Assembly: GCA_008923315.1 (NCBI GenBank)
Contig: WBSF01000008.1
Location: 186,001 to 250,000, forward strand
Direction: 5' to 3'
Origin: Betaproteobacteria bacterium SCN1
Lineage (GTDB): Bacteria > Pseudomonadota > Gammaproteobacteria > Burkholderiales > Thiobacillaceae
DNA length: 64,000 bases
Under the pieces are notes generated by a model. That model was given only the letters and a program-made list of their open reading frames with translations. It did no database searches and was not told where the DNA came from. Of the stretch, positions 58,304-64,000 are shown piece by piece. Each line of letters opens with the position of its first letter. The stretch's first letter is position 1. Made by a program: the position numbers and the translations under genes.

Positions 58304-58743
58304 TGAGCGCAATAAATAACCCAATGGTTATTCAATAATAGGGAACGGACCACGGCTTCCTTGGTTTTTTGGGGGAAATTAAGCTTCATTTCTGGCTATC
58401 ATGCCTCGTTGGCGCTTCAACCGGACCGGCGGAAATGCCGCCTCACTTCGGGCTTGGCGCTCGCGCCGCCAGCCGATTAAGCTAAGCGTTGAGCGGCCGC
58501 TTTCGCTGTTCGGCTACCTCCGTTAAGGGTCGGTGCCGTCCATCACCAGTGAACAAAGCTGCCGTTCAGGCAGAGAACCGCGTCAACGGCAGCCATCAGC
58601 GCGACACCGGCCATTGGATTTGGTCAGCCCCACCGGCCGCAATGGCCGACAAGCTGCTGCAAGTCTCAGTCATCAGAAGTGCGGTAAGGGTTCAGCCTCG
58701 CATCCGCGTTGTCTGACACAACATTTACGCCTATGGTGTTGCC
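58304..58743. other. Gene-poor region with integron-like words
   Basis: 440 bp with no supportable gene. The run 58,405-58,500 has attC-like fragments (CGTTGGCGCTTCAA near its start, TTAAGCTAAGCGTTG at its end) but no foldable site. Confidence 0.4.
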
Positions 58744-58911
58744 ATGCGAACAAAACGACTTATTACAGGCAAGCGCTCAACGACTGCTGAAGTTCTCCGG
58801 CAGCGCATGGCGGTGCGGGAGGCCATCGCGCGGGGCGAAATGGCCGTGGCAGAGGGCAGGGTGGTGCCGCACGCGAAGGCCAAGACCCGCATGGCCCGAT
58901 GGCTGAAGTAA
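58744..58911 (+). CDS. Small type II antitoxin-like protein
   Basis: The 55-codon frame reads MRTKRLITGKRSTTAEVLRQ to ...RMARWLK. The C-terminal GEMAVAEGRVVPH segment is like antitoxins paired with ParE toxins (CopG/ParD group); the DNA-binding N-terminus looks short and may be lost. It overlaps the start of the decayed toxin by 13 bp (toxin ATG 58899), the normal antitoxin-toxin layout. It was too short to be obvious on its own. Confidence 0.55.
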   Translation: MRTKRLITGKRSTTAEVLRQRMAVREAIARGEMAVAEGRVVPHAKAKTRMARWLK

Positions 58912-59128
58912 TCTAGACGGAACTGGCGCTTGCCGATCTGGAAGTCATTGCCGAATACAGCGTTCCCGCCACCGGCAGCTGGTCGAGCCACCGTGCCGGG
59001 TGTTTTATCGGCACGACGGTGAGCGGCCCTATATCCTGCATGTGATGCGCTCGGAGCAACTGCTGCAGCCGTCAAGGATCGCAGGACGCGATAAAGCCCG
59101 GACATCCACCCCCAAAAAACGTCCCTGA
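58899..59128 (+). pseudogene. Decayed ParE/RelE-type toxin
   Basis: Read from the ATG at 58899 the toxin start is MAEVI, then a TAG stop (58914, likely from TGG), then TELALADLEVIAEY in the same frame. A shift and probable internal deletion follows, and another frame gives HRQLVEPPCRVFYRHDGERP and YILHVMRSEQLL, the standard end of ParE toxins, to a TGA at 59126-59128. Both family halves are clear but cannot be one protein. Confidence 0.75.
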
Positions 59129-59161
59129 GCAAAAACCGGCCTACCCCGCCCTCGGGGTAAA

Positions 59162-59978
59162 ATGCCGCCCATGTCCGAAGCCGACCTGCTTGATCCGCCG
59201 CCGCTCGAACTGCCGCCCGCCCCAGCCATCAAGGTCAACGGCGAGTTGTTCACCGAGCTGCCGCAGGATCTCTACATTCCGCCCGATGCGCTGGAAGTAT
59301 TCCTCGACGCCTTCGAGGGGCCGCTCGACCTGTTGTTGTACCTGATCCGCAAGCAGAATCTGGACGTGCTCGACATTCCGATGGCGGCGCTGACCAAGCA
59401 GTACATGGCCTACGTGGAAGCGGCGCGGGCAACGCGGCTGGAACTGGCGGCAGAATACCTCCTGATGGCGGCGATGCTGATCGACATCAAGTCGCGCATG
59501 TTGCTGCCGCGCCGCGAGCAGGCCGAGGCGGCGGGCGAAGGCGAGGATCCGCGCGCCGAGCTGGTGCGCCGACTGCTGGAATACGAGCAGATGAAGCTCG
59601 CCGGGCAGCGGCTGGACCAGTTGCCGCAGGTCGGCCGCGATTTCGAGGCGGTGAGCGTGTTTCTGCCGGCCGTGGCGCGGCGCTTGCCGAGCGTGCATCC
59701 GGAGGAACTTGCGGCGGCCTGGCTTGCGATCCTGTCGCGCGCGAAAAACCGCACCCACCATCGCATCGGCCGCCAGGAACTCTCGATCCGCGAGCACATG
59801 AGCCGCATTTTGAAACGGTTGACGCCGGGTGAGTTCATGGAATTCAAGGACTTGTTTCCGGAAGCTTCGACCGTGCACGAGCTCGTCGTCACCTTCCTGG
59901 CGGTGCTCGAACTGACCAAGGAAACCCTGGTCGACGTGACGCAGGCCGAAGCTTTTGCCCCCATTTACGTGAAGCTCC

Positions 59979-59998
<20 letters not shown>
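59162..59998 (+). CDS. scpA: Condensin subunit ScpA
   Basis: ScpA is the kleisin that links the SMC heads. In 278 residues (or 275 from 59171): [19 protein letters not shown] (N-terminal SMC-binding), LEYEQMK, and a C-terminal winged helix ([14 protein letters not shown] [14 protein letters not shown]). A small hairpin TACCCCG/CGGGGTA precedes the start. scpB overlaps by 20 bp. smc is 30 kb away. Confidence 0.96.
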
Positions 59999-60698
<700 letters not shown>

Positions 60699-60699
60699 C

Positions 60700-61590
60700 A
60701 TGTCCACCCGTCCGTCCCCGATCCGGCGTCCTGCCGTGCCCCGCGGCCGTGCCGCTGCGCGCCTCGCGCAGGCCACCGCACCCGAAGCGCCCGCCGAACG
60801 CCTGCAGAAGGCCCTGGCCTCGGCCGGCATCGGCTCGCGCCGTGAAATGGAAACCTGGATCGCCGAAGGCCGCGTGCAGGTCAACGGCGAACCTGCCACC
60901 CTCGGCAGCAAGGTCGGTCCGCGCGATATCGTGAAAATCGGCGGCCGCCGCGTCTACCTGCGCTTCGAGGACACCCGCCGCACCCGCATCCTCATCTACC
61001 ACAAGTCCGAAGGCGAGATCGTCAGCCGCGACGACCCCAAGGGCCGCGCCACCGTATTCGATGCGCTGCCGAAGCTGCGCGGCGCCAAGTGGATTTCCAT
61101 CGGCCGGCTCGACTACAACACCGACGGCCTGATGATCTTCACCACCTCGGGCGAGCTGGCCAACCGCCTCATGCATCCGCGTTTCGAAGTCGAGCGCGAA
61201 TACGCCGTGCGCCTGCTCGGCGAACTCACCGACGAGCAGATCCGGCAGCTCGCCGACGGCGTCGAACTGGACGACGGTCCCGCCCACCTGCAAAGCTGTT
61301 TCCGCGCGGGCGGCGAAGGCGCCAACCGCTGGTACCGCGTCGTCATCAAGGAAGGCCGCAAGCGCGAAGTGCGCCGCCTCTTCGAGCACCTGGGCTTCAC
61401 CGTGTCGCGGCTGACGCGCATCCGCTTCGGCCCCATCGCCCTGCCGCCGCAGCTCAAGCGCGGCCAGAAGACCGAACTCGACGACGACCTCGTCGCCCGC
61501 GTGCAGCAATGGGCCGGACTCGAAGCCGGCCCGCGCCGGCAGCAACGCGGCGTGCCGGACAAACATACGCGGAAGCCGCGTATTCGTTGA
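60700..61590 (+). CDS. rluB: 23S rRNA pseudouridine synthase RluB-type
   Basis: RluB-type enzymes modify U2605 of 23S rRNA. In 296 residues: a basic start, S4 RNA-binding domain (ERLQKALASAGIGSRREMETWI), and RsuA core with catalytic Asp in GRLDYNTDGLMIFT. The usual scpA-scpB-rluB order is intact; the ATG at 60700 begins 1 bp after the scpB stop. Confidence 0.94.
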   Translation: MSTRPSPIRRPAVPRGRAAARLAQATAPEAPAERLQKALASAGIGSRREMETWIAEGRVQVNGEPATLGSKVGPRDIVKIGGRRVYLRFEDTRRTRILIYHKSEGEIVSRDDPKGRATVFDALPKLRGAKWISIGRLDYNTDGLMIFTTSGELANRLMHPRFEVEREYAVRLLGELTDEQIRQLADGVELDDGPAHLQSCFRAGGEGANRWYRVVIKEGRKREVRRLFEHLGFTVSRLTRIRFGPIALPPQLKRGQKTELDDDLVARVQQWAGLEAGPRRQQRGVPDKHTRKPRIR

Positions 61591-61597
61591 AACGCAA

Positions 61598-61951
61598 ATG
61601 AAACCGGACAAACTGCAGGATCAACGCTTGCTGGGCGTTTGGTGCTCGGATAAAACCCAAACACTGGAAGAATGGATCTTCTCGCCTGGGACGCCGTTTG
61701 AAAGCAGAGCCAAATTTTCTGCCTTGTTGGGGAAACTGAAGATTCGTTACACGCCTGCACGGATATTCACCGAATTCGAAAGCGATACAACAGTCTGCCC
61801 CTATCGGGTGACAGCAATTGACGACGATTCAGTCGCCATCGTTCGTCGTACCGGTGGGAAGAACGAAATCCAGCACATTCATTTTCTCTCCGAGAATACG
61901 TACTGGATTACTTGCGGCCGCAATCGTGAGTTTTTCGTTCGTATGCCGTAA
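61598..61951 (+). CDS. Small protein of unknown function, AT-richer than neighbours
   Basis: The 117-residue frame starts MKPDKLQDQRLLGVWCSDK and is rich in strand-like segments (RFTAIDDD-like VTAIDDDSVAIVRR, TYWITCGRNREFFV), loosely lipocalin-like. There is no signal or membrane segment. Its codon use is AT-richer than rluB and the PhzF gene, which suggests insertion between two conserved genes. Family not recognised. Confidence 0.6.
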   Translation: MKPDKLQDQRLLGVWCSDKTQTLEEWIFSPGTPFESRAKFSALLGKLKIRYTPARIFTEFESDTTVCPYRVTAIDDDSVAIVRRTGGKNEIQHIHFLSENTYWITCGRNREFFVRMP

Positions 61952-61991
61952 GCCACTTCTCTCGGCTGCCCACATCGGGTTCTTATCCCTC

Positions 61992-62864
61992 ATGCCCCAT
62001 CCCTTCTACATCCTCGACGTCTTCGCCGACCGCGCCTACGCCGGCAACCAGCTGGCAGTCGTCACCCATGCCGACGATCTCTCCTCCGAAACCATGCAAC
62101 TGATCGCGGCGGAAACGAATTACTCGGAAACGACCTTCGTGAACGCGGTGCCGGAAGCCGATGGCGGCTACCGCGTGCGGCTCTTCACGCCGGCGCGCGA
62201 GCTGGCGTTCGCGGGGCATCCGCTGGTGGGCACGGCGTGGGCGATCCGCCGTTTCATGGAACCGGATGCGAGCGGACCGGTGCGGCTGAACCTGCAGCTG
62301 GGGCAGGTGCCGGTGCGCTTCGAAGCGGGCGAAACCGGCGAGACGCTGTGGTTCCGCGCGCCTGAAGTCACGCTCGGCGCGACCTGCCCGCGCGAGGCGA
62401 TGGCGACGGCGCTGGGCATCGATCCGGAGGACATCGACCCGGCGACGCCGGTGCGGCAGGCGGCGGCGGGCACGGCGGCGATGATCGTGCCGTTGCGCAG
62501 TCTGTCGGCGCTGAAACGCAGCCGGCTGAATCTGGAGGCCTACGCGCCGCTCTTGGCGCAGGGCTTTCCACCGCTGACCTATCTGTTCACGCGCGAGACG
62601 CACGACGCGGCGAGCGACCTGTGCGTGCGCTTCTTCTTCGAGGCGCACGGCGTGCGCGAGGACCCGGCGACCGGCAACGGCGCGGCTTTCCTCGGCGCCT
62701 ATCTGCTGGAATACGGCCGTGCGGACGTGGACCTGCGCATCGAGCAGGGCCACGAGGTGCGCCGGCCGTCGCGGGTGCGCCTGCGCGCCCGCAAGGTGGA
62801 CGGCACACCCGAAATCGAGGTTGGCGGGCAAACCGTGCTCACGGTACGGGGCGAGCTGGTCTAG
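61992..62864 (+). CDS. PhzF-family isomerase-like protein
   Basis: The 290-residue protein has the PhzF double barrel: FYILDVFADRAYAGNQLAVV, AAETNYSETTFV (catalytic Glu), GHPLVGTAW and FFEAHGVREDPATGNGAAFL. PhzF makes phenazines, but most homologues have unknown substrates and no phenazine genes are present. The ATG at 61992 begins the family N-terminus. DUF523 follows by 3 bp. Confidence 0.93.
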   Translation: MPHPFYILDVFADRAYAGNQLAVVTHADDLSSETMQLIAAETNYSETTFVNAVPEADGGYRVRLFTPARELAFAGHPLVGTAWAIRRFMEPDASGPVRLNLQLGQVPVRFEAGETGETLWFRAPEVTLGATCPREAMATALGIDPEDIDPATPVRQAAAGTAAMIVPLRSLSALKRSRLNLEAYAPLLAQGFPPLTYLFTRETHDAASDLCVRFFFEAHGVREDPATGNGAAFLGAYLLEYGRADVDLRIEQGHEVRRPSRVRLRARKVDGTPEIEVGGQTVLTVRGELV

Positions 62865-62867
62865 CGC

Positions 62868-63368
62868 ATGGAATACGTGCTCGTCAGCGCCTGCCTGCTC
62901 GGCGAAGCGGTGCGCTTCAACGGCGGCGACATGCGTTGCGACGACAGCATCCTGCAGCGCTGGCTGGACGAGGGCAGGGTGGTGTCGGTCTGTCCGGAAG
63001 TGGCGGGCGGCCTGGGCGTGCCGCGCCCGCGCGCGGAAATCGCCGGCGGCGCGGGCGGCTTCAAGGTGCTGGCCGGCGCCGCGCAGGCCTTCGACACCGC
63101 GGGCCGCGACGTGAGTCTCGAACTCGTGCACGGCGCCGACGTGGCGCTGGCATGTGCGCGCGAAAAGGCCATCCGCATCGCCGTACTGAAGGAAGGCAGC
63201 CCCTCGTGCGGCAGCGGCTTCACGCTGGACGGCAGCTTCACCGACACCCGCGTACCGGGCACGCTGGGCGTGACGGCGGCGCGGCTGACCGAAGCCGGCG
63301 TGCGCGTGTTCAGCGAACTGCAGCTCGCCGAAGCCGACGCCTTGCTGCGCACATTCGAATCCGTCTGA
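62868..63368 (+). CDS. DUF523 family protein
   Basis: The 166-residue protein opens with VSACLLGEAVRFNGGD and has KEGSPSCGSG, both typical of DUF523. Cys residues at 9 and in SPSCGS suggest a redox or metal role, but the function is not established. It lies between PhzF and GST genes and is probably co-transcribed with them. Confidence 0.93.
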   Translation: MEYVLVSACLLGEAVRFNGGDMRCDDSILQRWLDEGRVVSVCPEVAGGLGVPRPRAEIAGGAGGFKVLAGAAQAFDTAGRDVSLELVHGADVALACAREKAIRIAVLKEGSPSCGSGFTLDGSFTDTRVPGTLGVTAARLTEAGVRVFSELQLAEADALLRTFESV

Positions 63369-63377
63369 GGAAAGATC

Positions 63378-63980
63378 ATGCTCAAACTCTACGACCGCGA
63401 AGGCTCGGGCAACGCCTACAAGGTGCGCCTGCTGCTCGCCCTGCTGGATGTGCCGTACGAACGCATCCCGGTGGGCATCCGCGACGGCCGCAATGACGTC
63501 GACGCCGCCTATCTGGCGTTGAATCCGCGCGGGCAGATTCCCACGCTGGTGGACGGCGACGATCATCTGTGGGGATCGACCGCGATCCTGGCTTTTCTCG
63601 CCGCGCGTCACGACCCCGCGCGTACCTGGCTGCCGCAGGACCCGCTGCGCCTGGGCAAGACGATGCAATGGCTGGAACTGGCGCAGAACGAAGTGGCCGA
63701 CGGGCTCTTTCGTTCGCGCATGATCGCGCACATGGGCCGGCCGGGCGACCTCGACGCGGCGCATGCGCAGGCCGCCGCGGCCCTGCGCGTGCTGGAAGGC
63801 CGGCTTGCGCAGGCGGACTGGCTGACCGACGGCGGGCCGACGGTTGCCGACGTGGCCTGCTTTCCCTACGTGGCGCTGGCGCACCAGGGCCGCGTGGACC
63901 TCGCGCCGTATCCCGGCGTGCAGCGCTGGGTGGCGCGGGTGAAGGCGCTGCCGCGCTTCGTCGGCATGCCCGGCGTATGA
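63378..63980 (+). CDS. Glutathione S-transferase family protein
   Basis: The 200-residue protein has a thioredoxin-fold N-domain (MLKLYDREGSGNAYKVRLLLALLDVPYE, PTLVDGDDHLWGSTAI) and an all-helical C-domain (ADWLTDGGPTVADVACFPYVAL). Its catalytic residue may be the early Ser or Tyr. The substrate is unknown. It follows DUF523 after 9 bp with its own AGGAAAG ribosome site. Only 20 bp remain to the window edge. Confidence 0.93.
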   Translation: MLKLYDREGSGNAYKVRLLLALLDVPYERIPVGIRDGRNDVDAAYLALNPRGQIPTLVDGDDHLWGSTAILAFLAARHDPARTWLPQDPLRLGKTMQWLELAQNEVADGLFRSRMIAHMGRPGDLDAAHAQAAAALRVLEGRLAQADWLTDGGPTVADVACFPYVALAHQGRVDLAPYPGVQRWVARVKALPRFVGMPGV

Positions 63981-64000
63981 ATCGGGCGGACACTGCACGG

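Noticed and set aside
58405-58500. Possible integron attC site
   Set aside because: Words such as TTAAGCTAAGCGTTG look like an attC end, but I could not fold the two ends into a proper attC stem, and no integron integrase or cassette row is present.

Overview
The window is high-G+C chromosomal DNA of a flagellated Gram-negative bacterium, most likely a betaproteobacterium (my guess is the Nitrosomonadales/Rhodocyclales neighbourhood). The reasons are the exbB-exbD-lpxK-Trm112-kdsB-adk order, an FlhDC master regulator together with Pseudomonas-type motC/motD, the succinylase DAP pathway (dapC, dapD), outer-membrane genes (lolA, lpxK, kdsB), and a PPi-dependent phosphofructokinase next to an H+-pyrophosphatase. 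The species cannot be named from sequence alone.

Layout. 1-3,400: a very AT-rich leader and a small alpha/beta-barrel protein, then miaA convergent with xseA. 3,400-8,700: TonB energisation (exbBD), lipid A/KDO synthesis (lpxK, kdsB), a diguanylate cyclase whose reading frame is broken at a T8 run, and adk. 8,770-12,430: a PPi energy module (PPi-PFK, a 71-residue unknown, and HppA with the K460/T463 signature of K+-independent H+ pumps). 12,550-18,630: lolA, rarA, a 1,010-residue PAS-PAS-GGDEF-EAL protein, tadA and a YkuD L,D-transpeptidase, closed by a perfect bidirectional terminator. 18,650-22,770 (minus strand): OmpA-like lipoprotein, small membrane protein, M48 lipoprotein protease, dapD, a small periplasmic protein and dapC. 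22,900-32,490: EamA transporter, VOC protein, FGGY kinase, queF, smc, serS (with a low-G+C patch), mltF and tRNA-Ser(CGA). 32,540-39,100: HD-GYP protein, clpS-clpA, a periplasmic coiled-coil protein and bifunctional manC.

39,290-51,060 is a flagellar control and export cluster: flhD-flhC, a membrane-anchored methyltransferase, motA-motB behind a sigma-28-like promoter, then flhB-flhA-flhF-flhG-fliA-motC-motD, mostly overlapping. The chemotaxis genes often found in such clusters are absent here. FlhG has an unusual P-loop. lon follows, behind a heat-shock-like promoter.

53,513-59,140 is the only clearly accessory stretch: gene-poor DNA, a GNAT acetyltransferase, a SixA-like phosphatase, a 204-residue tyrosine recombinase with a hairpin over its ribosome binding site, a LysR/YdhR-like divergent pair, an unknown-TusA fusion protein, and a decayed ParE-type toxin next to an intact small antitoxin-like ORF. 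Core genes resume with scpA-scpB-rluB, then a small low-G+C unknown, a PhzF-like protein, a DUF523 protein and a glutathione S-transferase. I saw no IS element, CRISPR array, rRNA or prophage structural gene. No single locus is a convincing new multi-gene system. The best leads are the slippage-prone diguanylate cyclase, the TusA fusion, the modified FlhG, the methyltransferase in the flagellar cluster and the mosaic serS.
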